A stretch of 64,000 nucleotides of DNA from Alteromonadaceae bacterium M269 (GCA_004353515.1 SMNZ01000002.1:620001-684000), one strand, 5' to 3'; counted from the first letter of the stretch, positions 34,501 through 47,327 are shown. A program made the numbers and translations. Notes: generated by a model from the letters alone, not told the origin.

Positions 34501-36647
34501 TGAATACAAATAAAGATACATCGAATTTACTCCGTTTCGATATGACTAAAAAAATGCCTCTGATCTTACAGGCTGAAGTTGCAGAGTGTGGCTTGGCTTG
34601 TTTGGCTATGGTGTCAAGTTATTATGGACGTAAGCTTGATATGTCGAGCATCCGCCAGCTGTGTTCCGTTGGTATTGAGGGAATGGGCCTTAAACATCTA
34701 ATTCAGTTAAGTGATAGCTTGAACTTAGCGGCTAGGCCTTTGCAATGTCCTTTGGAAGAAATTTATAAACTCTCAACACCTTGTATTCTACATTGGGATT
34801 TGAACCATTTCGTTGTACTGACCAAAGTGAAAGGTAAAGGACAAAAAAGTAAATTTTTTATTAATGACCCTGCGTCAGGAAAAAAAGTAATGACCGCCGA
34901 TGTTTTTAGCCAACACTATACAGGGGTTTGTTTAGAGCTTACGCCAACGAGTCAATTTGAAGTTAAAACCGAACAGAAGCCTATGCGCTTTTCGCAGTTG
35001 TGGAGTCATATCAAAGGCTTAAAAACTGGGTTGCTAAAACTTATCGGGCTTTCATTGGTTTTGCAGTTTTTTTCATTGCTTGCGCCTTACTATATGCAAT
35101 GGGTCGTTGATGAGGTTTTAATCAGTTTTGATCGCTCACTGTTGGTTGTATTGGCGGTAGGTTTTGGCCTTATTATGCTGATTTCTATTGTCGTAGAGAG
35201 TGTAAGAGCCTGGTTAATACTACGAATTTCAAGTGTATTAAACTTACAGATGGGCGTGAACCTACTGCGTCATTTACTTCATCTACCTATGAACTATTTT
35301 GAGTCTCGTCATGTAGGAGATATTGTTTCTCGCTTTGGCTCACTTGGAAATATACGAGAGAGGATTACAACAGGCTTTGTTGAGACATTAGTTGATGGAG
35401 TCATGGGGATTACAGTGTTAGTAATGATGTTGCTTTATTCATTAAAACTTACGGCTGTAGTCGTTGCCGCTATTGCACTGTATGCCCTACTGCGTTTAGC
35501 GTCCTATCGTCCATTACGCAGAGTGACTGAAGAAAACATTCAATCTTCCGCTAAGGAACAAAGTTACTTCCTGGAAAATATTAGAGGTATTCAAACCATT
35601 AAGTTATTCGGTAGTGAATCTCAGCGCCAAGGGATTTGGCAAAACCGCTACGCTGAAGTAATCAACAGTGAGATTCAATTAGGGCGAATGAGTATTGGGT
35701 TTGATGCAGCAAATAAATTGCTGTTTGGTTTAGAAAACATTCTGGTCATCTATCTGGCAGCTATATTGGTAATGGAAAGTAGCTTATCTGTAGGTATGAT
35801 TTTAGCTTTCGTTGCTTATAAAGGACAATTAACCAGCCGTTTGACGAGCATGATTGAACAGTTTATTGCTTTTAAAATGATGCGCTTACATCTTGATAGG
35901 ATTGCTGATATTGCTCTTACTGCTGTTGAAGAAAATCATCAAGGAGTTGTAGCTATGGGGGTGCCGAGAGGTGAAATCGAGCTTGAAAACATTAGTTTTC
36001 ACTATGGCAACGATCAACCTTTAATTCTTGACGATATCAATTTGACTATTCCTGCTGGTAAATCTATTGCTATAACAGGCCCTTCAGGAGCTGGAAAAAC
36101 AACCCTTATGAAAATTATGCTTGGGTTACTTCAACCAACATCAGGTCGAGTTTTGTTGGATGGTAAGGATATTGTTCAATTGGGATTGAAAGCCTATCGA
36201 CAGCAAGTTGGTGCTGTTATGCAAGACGATACGTTATTGGCAGGCTCAATTGCGGATAATATTTGCTTTTTTGATGCTCAACCTGATTACACGTTGATTG
36301 AAAAGTGTGCTCAGTTAGCCGCTATAGATGACGATATTAAGCAAATGGTCATGGGGTACAGAACATTGGTTGGTGATATGGGCTCTAGTCTTTCAGGAGG
36401 GCAAGTACAGAGGTTGTTGATGGCCCGAGCTTTGTACCGATCTCCTTGTGTTCTGTTTTTAGATGAAGCCACTAGCCATCTAGATAAGGAAAATGAGTCG
36501 AGGATCAGTGAGCAGGTTCAAGTGCTGCCTATGACTAGGATCATGATTGCGCATCGGCAAGAGACTATCGAGCGGGCTGAGAAGGTCTATCACCTATCGC
36601 AAGGAACACTCAGTGAACTTCCGTCAATCCAGAAAGATATAGCATGA
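34500..36647 (+). CDS. CvaB-type ABC exporter with C39 leader peptidase
   Basis: The start at 34500 overlaps the GT stop as TGATG (an in-frame GTG lies 15 bp earlier). Domains: C39 peptidase (residues about 15-140) with catalytic C30 (QAEVAECGLACL), H103 (HWDLNHFVV) and D123 (INDPASG); six-TM ABC membrane domain (about 160-440); nucleotide-binding domain with Walker A GPSGAGKTT, signature LSGGQVQR and Walker B VLFLDEATSHLD. It should cleave the double-glycine leaders and export both precursors with the CvaA-like adaptor. All catalytic residues are present. Confidence 0.95.
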   Translation: MNTNKDTSNLLRFDMTKKMPLILQAEVAECGLACLAMVSSYYGRKLDMSSIRQLCSVGIEGMGLKHLIQLSDSLNLAARPLQCPLEEIYKLSTPCILHWDLNHFVVLTKVKGKGQKSKFFINDPASGKKVMTADVFSQHYTGVCLELTPTSQFEVKTEQKPMRFSQLWSHIKGLKTGLLKLIGLSLVLQFFSLLAPYYMQWVVDEVLISFDRSLLVVLAVGFGLIMLISIVVESVRAWLILRISSVLNLQMGVNLLRHLLHLPMNYFESRHVGDIVSRFGSLGNIRERITTGFVETLVDGVMGITVLVMMLLYSLKLTAVVVAAIALYALLRLASYRPLRRVTEENIQSSAKEQSYFLENIRGIQTIKLFGSESQRQGIWQNRYAEVINSEIQLGRMSIGFDAANKLLFGLENILVIYLAAILVMESSLSVGMILAFVAYKGQLTSRLTSMIEQFIAFKMMRLHLDRIADIALTAVEENHQGVVAMGVPRGEIELENISFHYGNDQPLILDDINLTIPAGKSIAITGPSGAGKTTLMKIMLGLLQPTSGRVLLDGKDIVQLGLKAYRQQVGAVMQDDTLLAGSIADNICFFDAQPDYTLIEKCAQLAAIDDDIKQMVMGYRTLVGDMGSSLSGGQVQRLLMARALYRSPCVLFLDEATSHLDKENESRISEQVQVLPMTRIMIAHRQETIERAEKVYHLSQGTLSELPSIQKDIA

Positions 36648-36716
36648 GAGAAGCTAATTAACCCATATCCGGAGTAGCTATATCATCTTGTTTTGGTGAA
36701 GTGATAATATACAGAA

Positions 36717-36744
36717 TTGATAGCGCTGTCATTTTGGCTCTATA
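36717..36744 (+). promoter_or_regulatory. Promoter/operator of the M16 peptidase gene, twin of 28491-28518
   Basis: TTGATA (36717-36722) and a weak -10 (TCTATA, 36739-36744) with a 16-bp spacer, overlapping the dyad TGATAGCGCTGTCA (36718-36731). A 30-bp block (36710-36739) differs from 28484-28513 at only 4 positions. Two of the changes are compensating, keeping the dyad symmetrical (AACGTT becomes AGCGCT). It suggests one regulator controls both units. Confidence 0.7.
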
Positions 36745-36835
36745 AGTGAAATATTTGTGCTTAATACGGTCAGTTGATAGTTGGAAGGTTTAAGTCGTCA
36801 TGTTTGAAGTACCTATTAATTCATAGGATTTAATA

Positions 36836-39673
36836 ATGAAGTTATTTATTATGTGCAGAGTTTTTCTAATCTCATTGATGTTTTGTTCGTATTTTTCCTT
36901 TGCAAAGGATTTACCGACTCCTATTAAAAACCCTAAAGATCCGCGCACGTATGCGGCTTTCACTCTAGATAACCAAATGGAGGTTATTGTTGTCAGTGAC
37001 CCCAACTTAGTAAATGCTAGTGCAGCATTATCGGTTGGCGTAGGGGCGTTTCAAGATCCTATCGAGCAACAAGGGTTGGCTCATTACCTTGAACATATGA
37101 TTTTTATGGGATCGGAGGCCCATCCTGAGCCTAATGCCCTTCGTAAGTTTGTAGAGGCGAACGGAGGTGGCACCAATGCGACGACTCAAGCCGAAACAAC
37201 GAATTACTTTTTTTCAGTGAATGCTGATGTGTTCGAAGGTGCTTTGGATCGCTTAAGCGCTTCTATTAAAGCACCTATCTTTAATCCTGAAATGACGAAT
37301 AAGGAAATTAATGCTGTTCATGCGGAATGGCAACGTTTATACCAAACTGATAGTTTTCTATTGCAGCAAGTAGTGAGTTCAACGGTTGCTCCTAAGCACC
37401 CGACTAGTAAATTTGCTATTGGCAATAAAGATAGTTTGTCGGATAAGCTGGGCAGCCAACCGCACACTGAATTACAAGATTTTTATCACCGTTATTATTC
37501 TGCCAATATTATGAAGCTGGTGTTGGTGGGTAATCAGCCTTTAAGAGAGTTAAAGTCGCTGGCAAAAACCTATTTTGGCACCATTAAAAATAAAAATATT
37601 CAGAGACCAAAGGTGACTGCAAAAGCGCTGACAGAAAAAGAGCTAGAGAAACATATTTTTGTGAAGGCTGAAGGAGCAGATAATTTCTTGCTGATGGAAT
37701 TTCCTATATCGAGTGAAGTGATTAGCTGGAAAAATAAGACGGATCAGTATCTCACTTATCTACTTTCGTCAGAAGAAAATGGAACATTAGTCAATCAACT
37801 AAAAGAAGATGAACTCATTGGTCGGGCAAGTTACGTCGTTTTACCTCGTGGCTTTGGGAGCTCAGGAAGTGTAATAATTACTTATAGGTTAAAGACAAAA
37901 GGTAAAAAGAATCAAGATAAGATTATTGCTGCTACATTTGACTATATCAATTTATTAAAAGAAAAAGGTATTAGTGCAAATTACAGTGATGAATTAAAGC
38001 GAATATTTTCTCGAAACGAAGAGAGTTTTCAAACACCTGATGGGCTAAACTTGGCTTTAGGCCTTGTTGGGGCTATGTTTGATATTCCCGTACAGGATAT
38101 CCTACGCTCAGGCAATTATTTTAATGGTGTTGATCGTGAGTCTGTACTCACAGTATTAAACAGCCTTTCAATTGACAATATGCGCCTTTGGCATGTGAGT
38201 AACACAGAGGAAGCAAAACAACCTGTTGCTTATGCAGATGGTTTTTACCGAATTGAATCTTTTGGTGAAGATGAACAAAAAAAGTGGCTCGGTCGTAGTG
38301 ATTTAGCGCTTAATTTGCCTGTGTTTCAATCAAGGAAGGAAAGAGATGACGTGCTCTTAGCCACTGGCGAAGAAGAGTCTTTCTCCTACCCTGCAGAGGT
38401 ATACATTGAGAAAGGCGCAAAAGCCAGGTTGATGCACAGTCAGCATTTCGATAAAAAAGATGGTGTCGTGATTGTGAAGTTACGTACCAAACATACAACG
38501 CAAAGTGCATTCAATCATGTGAATTCCTACTTTGTACATGGCTTTTTTCAAGAACAGTTAACTCAGCTTGTACAAAGGACGGCTCGTAATCTAGGTGTAG
38601 AGGTGTTTGCAACCAGCGATGGTTACGCCAATACTATTATTCAATTGGCAGGTAAGACGGACTCTCATGTTAGGCTCATCAAAGAGATAGTGGAAGAATT
38701 TGTTGATTTGGATATCGATGAGGATGGTGTTGAAGGGGGGATTAATAATTACCGCAAAACCTTTGGACAAATTGATAAAGGGCAATTAGCCAGTCAGCTT
38801 AATTACTACGCCATTGAGCAAATTAAGCAAGCGCCAAATCTGTTTAAAACCCAGGAGCGTTTGGATGTCTTGTCAAGGGTAGATGTGAAGAGCGTTAAAG
38901 CTATGCATCAGGCAATTAGAGAAACAGCTTTTGTCGATGTTTTTGCATTTGGAGGATACTCATCTGAGCAGGTAACTGAAATGGCGAGCCAGGTTAGGCA
39001 AATGATTGGCCCTGCGATGAGTGATAGTAACGGGCGTTTTGAATCGGATTTTAATCCTAAAGCAGGCACTTCAATCAGTAAAAAAGTCGAAGTAGAACTA
39101 GATGATGTCGCTTTTCGAGATACTTATATTTACCCTGAAAAATCGCAGAAAGTATCGGTGCAACTCTCTCTGCTGAATCAACTCTTTGCAACGCCTTTTT
39201 TTACAACTTTACGTACTAATAAGCAACTTGGTTATGCAGTTTCCAGTGTTGCAGAAGAGGCTCATGGCTATCCAGCTTTTACTTTAGTTGTAGAGAGTAA
39301 TAATACTGATCTTGTTGAGTTAAAAATCCATATGTTGGGTTTTTTAGATGGCTTCTTTACGTTATTAAAGAAACTTGAAAGCGAGAGATTGGAGGAAACA
39401 AAAAACAGTTTGGTAGCTCTTATAGAACAGAAGCCTGCTAATGTTTTTATTGAAGCGGGTCGTTACATCAATGATTGGGAAGCTAATAAACACAATTATG
39501 ATACACCGGAAAAGGTTGTCGAGTTGATCAAACAAGTAACCAAGGAAGACTTAGTTAACCTTTATCAGGAAATGTTTCTTGATGGAAACTATGCTAATTA
39601 CATGATTCAAATAAAGGGTAAACAGTTCAGAGACAAAGCATTCTTTAGTTGGTCAGAGCTTAATGCCGAATAG
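36836..39673 (+). CDS. M16 metallopeptidase, pitrilysin/protease III-like, exported
   Basis: The 945-residue protein has a signal peptide (ending YFSFA-K, about residue 23) and the inverted zinc motif HxxEH in LAHYLEHMIFMG (H83, E86, H87), with the downstream Glu in NAVHAEWQ. Length and four-domain layout match pitrilysin (PtrA). Such enzymes degrade peptides below about 50 residues in the periplasm. Shared promoter/operator with the export operon suggests it acts in the microcin system, for example degrading re-imported peptide, trimming leaders, or giving self-protection. Its role here is inferred. Confidence 0.9.
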   Translation: MKLFIMCRVFLISLMFCSYFSFAKDLPTPIKNPKDPRTYAAFTLDNQMEVIVVSDPNLVNASAALSVGVGAFQDPIEQQGLAHYLEHMIFMGSEAHPEPNALRKFVEANGGGTNATTQAETTNYFFSVNADVFEGALDRLSASIKAPIFNPEMTNKEINAVHAEWQRLYQTDSFLLQQVVSSTVAPKHPTSKFAIGNKDSLSDKLGSQPHTELQDFYHRYYSANIMKLVLVGNQPLRELKSLAKTYFGTIKNKNIQRPKVTAKALTEKELEKHIFVKAEGADNFLLMEFPISSEVISWKNKTDQYLTYLLSSEENGTLVNQLKEDELIGRASYVVLPRGFGSSGSVIITYRLKTKGKKNQDKIIAATFDYINLLKEKGISANYSDELKRIFSRNEESFQTPDGLNLALGLVGAMFDIPVQDILRSGNYFNGVDRESVLTVLNSLSIDNMRLWHVSNTEEAKQPVAYADGFYRIESFGEDEQKKWLGRSDLALNLPVFQSRKERDDVLLATGEEESFSYPAEVYIEKGAKARLMHSQHFDKKDGVVIVKLRTKHTTQSAFNHVNSYFVHGFFQEQLTQLVQRTARNLGVEVFATSDGYANTIIQLAGKTDSHVRLIKEIVEEFVDLDIDEDGVEGGINNYRKTFGQIDKGQLASQLNYYAIEQIKQAPNLFKTQERLDVLSRVDVKSVKAMHQAIRETAFVDVFAFGGYSSEQVTEMASQVRQMIGPAMSDSNGRFESDFNPKAGTSISKKVEVELDDVAFRDTYIYPEKSQKVSVQLSLLNQLFATPFFTTLRTNKQLGYAVSSVAEEAHGYPAFTLVVESNNTDLVELKIHMLGFLDGFFTLLKKLESERLEETKNSLVALIEQKPANVFIEAGRYINDWEANKHNYDTPEKVVELIKQVTKEDLVNLYQEMFLDGNYANYMIQIKGKQFRDKAFFSWSELNAE

Positions 39674-39788
39674 TGTTAAACAAATACACTGATGAGTCTG
39701 TCAAATTGTAATAGTTCAGCTAAGGAAGAATAAAAAGTTAATAGATTTACTGCGAAGTAAATATTTGGAAAGGACTGGTTTCCAAAGA

Positions 39789-40454
39789 TTATCTTTTGTG
39801 TTTAAGCTTGTGAAGGGCTTTCCAGTTTATTGCGGTTGAAAGCATGAGTTCACGAATAGGAAGCACGCGAGGTTGAGTTTTGCCTCTGTGGTTCCAACTA
39901 TGACCGCAACAGGCTGCTGTTAGCACTGAAGGTGTCGGTTTGACTAACCTTTTTACCGACTTGGTTAGGGCACACGCTGCTTGATCTTCTGATTCAGGAA
40001 CTATGGCTACGCCATCAAAAGAAAACCATCGGTTTTTATTGAGGTGCAACTTTTGTTGTTGATGATCTATTCGGTCGATTGAATCTAATTCAATGTAATC
40101 GGTACCGAGAAGCTGCACATGAACTGGAACCGGCATTCCATATTGTGCGTGCTGCAAAAACCATTCTTTGGTTTGTTCTGGCTTAATCCTATTGGCAACA
40201 CAGGTAGCAGATTGCTTTGCCTGCCAACTGGCGTTATGGATATCGACCGTCATCTGAGTTTCGTGTTGCAGTAATTGCTCCGCTACGCGTTTTACGTGAT
40301 AGCTAAGGCCTGCGAGTCGACGTTTCAGCAATCGATGATCTTTACTCGATGATTGGGCAAGTGAAGACAGCTCTCTTTCGTAGAGGGCATTGCATAGCTC
40401 CGCAAATTGAACTTGCGTTTGCTGGTTGTTAAATATGTCGTCTTGGCTTGTCAC
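39789..40454 (-). CDS. Unassigned protein bordering the accessory block
   Basis: The 221-residue protein is not recognised. It is hydrophilic, without signal or TM. A central part (PVPVHVQLLGTDYIELDSIDRIDHQQQKLHLNKNRWFSFDGVAIVPE) looks like two small beta domains. The C-terminal 40 residues (GHSWNHRGKTQPRVLPIREL and on) recur, with mostly synonymous base changes, as a fragment at 26680-26796. It is convergent with the M16 gene and upstream of the eno strand. The repeat makes it a landmark for how the microcin-like block entered the chromosome. Confidence 0.65.
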   Translation of the reverse strand: MTSQDDIFNNQQTQVQFAELCNALYERELSSLAQSSSKDHRLLKRRLAGLSYHVKRVAEQLLQHETQMTVDIHNASWQAKQSATCVANRIKPEQTKEWFLQHAQYGMPVPVHVQLLGTDYIELDSIDRIDHQQQKLHLNKNRWFSFDGVAIVPESEDQAACALTKSVKRLVKPTPSVLTAACCGHSWNHRGKTQPRVLPIRELMLSTAINWKALHKLKHKR

Positions 40455-40617
40455 TAGGGCGTGCTGACCTTTTTGGTACCACTTTTGTTTAATCTAAACG
40501 GTTTTTGAGCAAGGCGCTGGTTTGAAAGCATAGTAGATTAAGTCAATAAGCAGCAACATGCCCTATGACATTATGACGTCAAAGCGTTATGAGTGGAAGT
40601 ATTCGGGAGAATAATGC

Positions 40618-40640
40618 AGCCCGACAGGGGATGTCGGGCT
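40618..40640. terminator. Hairpin downstream of eno
   Basis: AGCCCGACA and TGTCGGGCT form a 9-bp GC-rich stem about 14 bp past the eno stop. The T-run is weak on both strands, so it may be a weak or rho-dependent terminator. Confidence 0.6.
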
Positions 40641-40653
40641 GTTTATAAGCTTA

Positions 40654-41958
<1,305 letters not shown>

Positions 41959-42052
41959 CTAAAATTTTAATGGCTATCCCAAACTCTCTAAAAATAACCT
42001 TTATTAAGTGTTTTCAAAGAGTCGGGTAACACAAGTAATGCTTTTAGCCGTG

Positions 42053-44092
<2,040 letters not shown>

Positions 44093-44467
44093 ATGCCCTC
44101 AAAAATTAGCTCCGAGAGTCGGATTCTGGTCGTCGATGATGTTGAGGCGATCTGTACATATACGAGTATGATCTTAAGTCGATTAGGCTATAAGCATGTC
44201 GATGCATCACATGATTTTGAAACCGCGAAAGACAAGATTACCAATGAACACCTTGACCTCGTTATTCTGGATTTGAACTTGCCCGACGGGAATGGACTTG
44301 ATCTATTAGACTTGCTTCAGTACCACCAAATTCACTGCAAAGTTCTTATCTGTTCAAGCCAAAGTCAAGATCACAACATGTCCACGGCGCTAGAAAATGG
44401 GGCCGTAGGGTTTATGGTTAAGCCCGTAACCGAAACCGGTTTAACTTCTGCGCTAGATCGGCTGTAG
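44093..44467 (+). CDS. Single-domain response regulator (CheY-like receiver)
   Basis: From the ATG at 44093 (a TTG at 44084 is in frame) the 124-residue protein is a stand-alone receiver domain: ILVVDDVEAICTY (acidic pocket), phospho-acceptor Asp in LDLVILDLNLPDGNG, the switch Ser in LICSSQ and Lys in MVKPVTE. No output domain follows. It probably binds a partner protein after phosphorylation, as CheY or Spo0F do. No kinase is adjacent. Confidence 0.92.
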   Translation: MPSKISSESRILVVDDVEAICTYTSMILSRLGYKHVDASHDFETAKDKITNEHLDLVILDLNLPDGNGLDLLDLLQYHQIHCKVLICSSQSQDHNMSTALENGAVGFMVKPVTETGLTSALDRL

Positions 44468-44498
44468 CTAAACCTCAGTTATAAGTCGCGTCAGGTCT

Positions 44499-45374
44499 TC
44501 ATTTGCGGCCAAAGCCGTGTACAAACTGTCGATGAAAGCTTTTAGGCATGTTTTCATCGCCGGGATATCCTAATTTGATAAGACCACCATCCTCCGGCAC
44601 ATAAGCTGTACCGAACAGGTAATCCCAAATACTCAGTGTCAATCCAAAATTAACACCGTACCTGTGCTTCTTGGGAAGCGCGTGCGCGTGGTGATACAAA
44701 TGCATGACTGGGTTATTGAAAAGATACTTAAGTGGCCCGTAACTTATCTTCAGGTTTGAATGGTTGATATGCCCAATTGTGATTGTGAAAAAGTGGACAA
44801 TAAATGCTTGTTCAGGTTCGAAACCACCAATGATCATAATGCCAATGGTTTTGAGCGGCTTATAAATGATGTTTTCCATCCAATGATAGCGAAGGTGCCC
44901 TGCAAACCCCATCTCCTTAATAGAATGATGTACTTGATGGAATCGCCATAGAAAGTCAAATCTATGAATTGCTCTATGAGTAATCCACTGGAAAAAATCG
45001 AGCAATACAAAGAAGATGAGCAACTGAATAACTAGTGGCCAATCATCAATGTTGATCAAAGACATCGATTGCATGGTGATGTCGATGTTGTAAAACAGGT
45101 AACCAATAACATCGTAAAAGCCATTGATAGCAATACTGATAATAAAAAAGTTAAAATACATGTAGAAGGCATCTAGCCCAAAGTCTTGTCTAAATACGCC
45201 TTGTTCTTTGCGCCATGGGGCAACGCATTCTGCTGCCCAAACAACGATTGAAATAAGCGTTAATCCCCAGAAGTAATTCTGACTCCAAGGGACTTCAAAT
45301 AAGATGTTGGCCCCTATCCATTGGATATTTCCAACCATAGTATTAAGAAGGATATGGAAGATATCTAAAAACAT
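44499..45374 (-). CDS. Sterol desaturase/fatty acid hydroxylase family membrane di-iron enzyme
   Basis: The 291-residue integral membrane protein has the His boxes of this family: HRAIHRFDFLWRFHQVHHS and LYHHAHALPKKHRYGVNFG, plus HIN HSN-type His between. These bind two irons for oxygen-dependent hydroxylation or desaturation of lipids. About four to five TM segments surround the boxes. Substrate unknown; in bacteria relatives act on membrane lipids or isoprenoids. It is convergent with the response regulator. Confidence 0.88.
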   Translation of the reverse strand: MFLDIFHILLNTMVGNIQWIGANILFEVPWSQNYFWGLTLISIVVWAAECVAPWRKEQGVFRQDFGLDAFYMYFNFFIISIAINGFYDVIGYLFYNIDITMQSMSLINIDDWPLVIQLLIFFVLLDFFQWITHRAIHRFDFLWRFHQVHHSIKEMGFAGHLRYHWMENIIYKPLKTIGIMIIGGFEPEQAFIVHFFTITIGHINHSNLKISYGPLKYLFNNPVMHLYHHAHALPKKHRYGVNFGLTLSIWDYLFGTAYVPEDGGLIKLGYPGDENMPKSFHRQFVHGFGRK

Positions 45375-45426
45375 ATGGTTTATATCTTAGCAGTCGAATA
45401 ACTTGTTTTAATCATCAAACTTACCC

Positions 45427-46308
45427 TTATAAACAATGTTCTTTCAGCCAAGGAACAACAGTTTCAGCGAGTTTAAACCGGCTCCAGGAGAAAGAGTGGT
45501 CTCCAGGCAGGATAATATCAGTCAGCTTAATATCTGCTTCCTTTCTGAACGCGGCTACCATGGGGGTGTGAATAGTCGCCGGAGGAAGAACGGTATCTGA
45601 ATCTCCGGCTATCAATAGGATAGATTTACCCTTGAGTTGAGGCGCGAGATTATGGACGTCGAATGAATCTCTATTCTTCTTAATATCGTTAGCTATGGAG
45701 TTTTGTTTGGTGTTTAGTGGACCTAAATTCTCCGTGTAATTTACGAGTCCATTCAGTGCATCTTCAGATGCGATACGAGCACCAAAGTTGGCGGCCGCTA
45801 ATCCAACCGTGCATTGAATGTCAGCATCTCTTGCACTGCCTTGTAAGGCGGCAAATCCACCCATGGAATGGCCAAGTAGGATCAATTTATCGGCATCGAC
45901 TCGGTAATCATTGATAGCTTTGTCACTGCGCATGAAGGTTAGTGCGCTGGCAACATCTTCAATAACATTTGAAAAGCTGTAATAGCCTTCACTTCCCCAT
46001 GAACCTCGGTAATGGAAAAATAAGACATTGAACCCAGAGCGCCTAAGTGCTTGTGCCAAATCCAAGTTTTTTTCATTTCCCGGTAACCCATGAAGCATAA
46101 CTACGGTTGGATGGGGGCCTTTTCCGTTAGCTTGATACAAGTGACCATTAAGCTCGCTTCCATAGCTGTCAAATGATAATTCAACGATGGAAGGCGGGTA
46201 TTCTTTATCGATGTGTTGAGGATCAGAGCGCAATGCGTCGCTATTAGATGCGTAAGTCTGTGGTATCAAAGCTAAACAGAGCAAGATGAAAAGCTGTTTC
46301 ATATTCAT
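45427..46308 (-). CDS. Exported alpha/beta hydrolase
   Basis: The start at 46308 has AAGG five bases upstream and yields a signal peptide (about 20 residues, ending QTYAS). The alpha/beta hydrolase fold has the oxyanion motif MLHGLPGNEKN, the nucleophile elbow LLGHSMGGFAALQG, Asp in IAGDSDTVLP and His in PGDHSFSW. Family resembles dienelactone hydrolase/peptidase S9-like enzymes; substrate is unknown. It is a single gene on the minus strand. Confidence 0.87.
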   Translation of the reverse strand: MNMKQLFILLCLALIPQTYASNSDALRSDPQHIDKEYPPSIVELSFDSYGSELNGHLYQANGKGPHPTVVMLHGLPGNEKNLDLAQALRRSGFNVLFFHYRGSWGSEGYYSFSNVIEDVASALTFMRSDKAINDYRVDADKLILLGHSMGGFAALQGSARDADIQCTVGLAAANFGARIASEDALNGLVNYTENLGPLNTKQNSIANDIKKNRDSFDVHNLAPQLKGKSILLIAGDSDTVLPPATIHTPMVAAFRKEADIKLTDIILPGDHSFSWSRFKLAETVVPWLKEHCL

Positions 46309-46550
46309 TGTGGCCTTATGATAAATCAAGCACTCGTTATGAGCTTAACTGACAATAAAACACATGATAAGTACTTGGCTTATATTTCTGGTAATACCTC
46401 TGTAAATTAGGTAGTTACAACCAATTACACTGGGTAATATACTTTGGTATCTATAAAGGTATCTTAATAATCAATATCTACGCCTAAGCTCTAAAAGCGA
46501 TCAAATAAAGAGCAACAACTCCTTATCTTTTGACAGAAGTTTATTTTTAT

Positions 46551-47327
46551 ATGCCGTATTTTGTCTCATTAACGCTTCGTTTCTTGTTTGTTTTAATAAT
46601 GCTGTTCAGCTCTGTGGCAATTGTCGCCAACGAACAGTTTGAAACTCAAAGGATATATCTTGATAAAGCGGGAGATTTGTCGGTCGAAAAGTTTACGCGT
46701 CACGTTTTGGAAAAGGCTTATAGTGAGTTGGATATTGATGTTCAATATAGGTCAGTGCCTCTTGCTCGAAGTTATCGGGAAGCTAATGCCGGTAGATTGG
46801 ATGGATTAAGGGGACGCGTTGGTACTGTTGCTAACACCTACAGTAATCTAGTTAAGATAGACCTACCTTTAGTGACTTTTAACGTCATTCTTATTGTCGA
46901 TAAGAATGCTTGTCGACAAGTGACTAACGATAAATCAAAAGAATGCGATATTAGCCAGTTAAGCAACGTTGGGACAGTTCGGGGATTCAAAGCGTTGGAG
47001 GATTATCGCAAAACCAATCCCTTACCATTTGATGTACTTGAGTTGGTATCGAAAGAGCAAACCTTGGACATGTTGTCCGCAAATAAGCTACAAGCGGCTA
47101 TTTTAACGGAATCTCTAGTTGCCCAAGACCTTTTCGAAAAACACCCTCAATGGGGAACTTATTTACTGACGACAGTTGGCTTATACCATTATCTCAATAA
47201 AAAGCATGAGCTTCTGATAGATGAGCTTACACGCAAGTTAGAGGAGCTCGAGAGTAAAGGTTGGCTTGACGCACAGCGAAGCCATTTTAATATGAAGGTA
47301 AAAATATTAGTCAATTCTTTGCAATAG
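46551..47327 (+). CDS. Periplasmic solute-binding protein (SBP family 3-like)
   Basis: From the ATG at 46551 (AGAAG upstream; a TTG at 46530 is in frame) the protein has about 258 residues: a signal peptide (MPYFVSLTLRFLFVLIMLF... ending VAIVA) and a bilobal domain with SVPLARSYREANAGRLDGLRGR, TVRGFKALEDYR and KLQAAILTESL, like family 3 amino-acid-type binding proteins. No permease or ATPase gene is beside it, so it may act in signalling or pair with a distant transporter. It precedes a chemoreceptor. Confidence 0.8.
   Translation: MPYFVSLTLRFLFVLIMLFSSVAIVANEQFETQRIYLDKAGDLSVEKFTRHVLEKAYSELDIDVQYRSVPLARSYREANAGRLDGLRGRVGTVANTYSNLVKIDLPLVTFNVILIVDKNACRQVTNDKSKECDISQLSNVGTVRGFKALEDYRKTNPLPFDVLELVSKEQTLDMLSANKLQAAILTESLVAQDLFEKHPQWGTYLLTTVGLYHYLNKKHELLIDELTRKLEELESKGWLDAQRSHFNMKVKILVNSLQ

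Noticed and set aside
28491-36647. Siderophore-microcin (class IIb) as a firm product
   Set aside because: Precursors do not end in a Ser-rich tail, and no siderophore-modifying genes (IroB/IroD-type) are present, so only the machinery resemblance is claimed.
28491-36647. Lanthipeptide or disulfide bacteriocin cluster
   Set aside because: No lanthionine synthetase, and both cores lack Cys.
26680-40454. Recent integrative element with att sites
   Set aside because: No integrase or tRNA is seen and the repeat copies differ at many synonymous sites.
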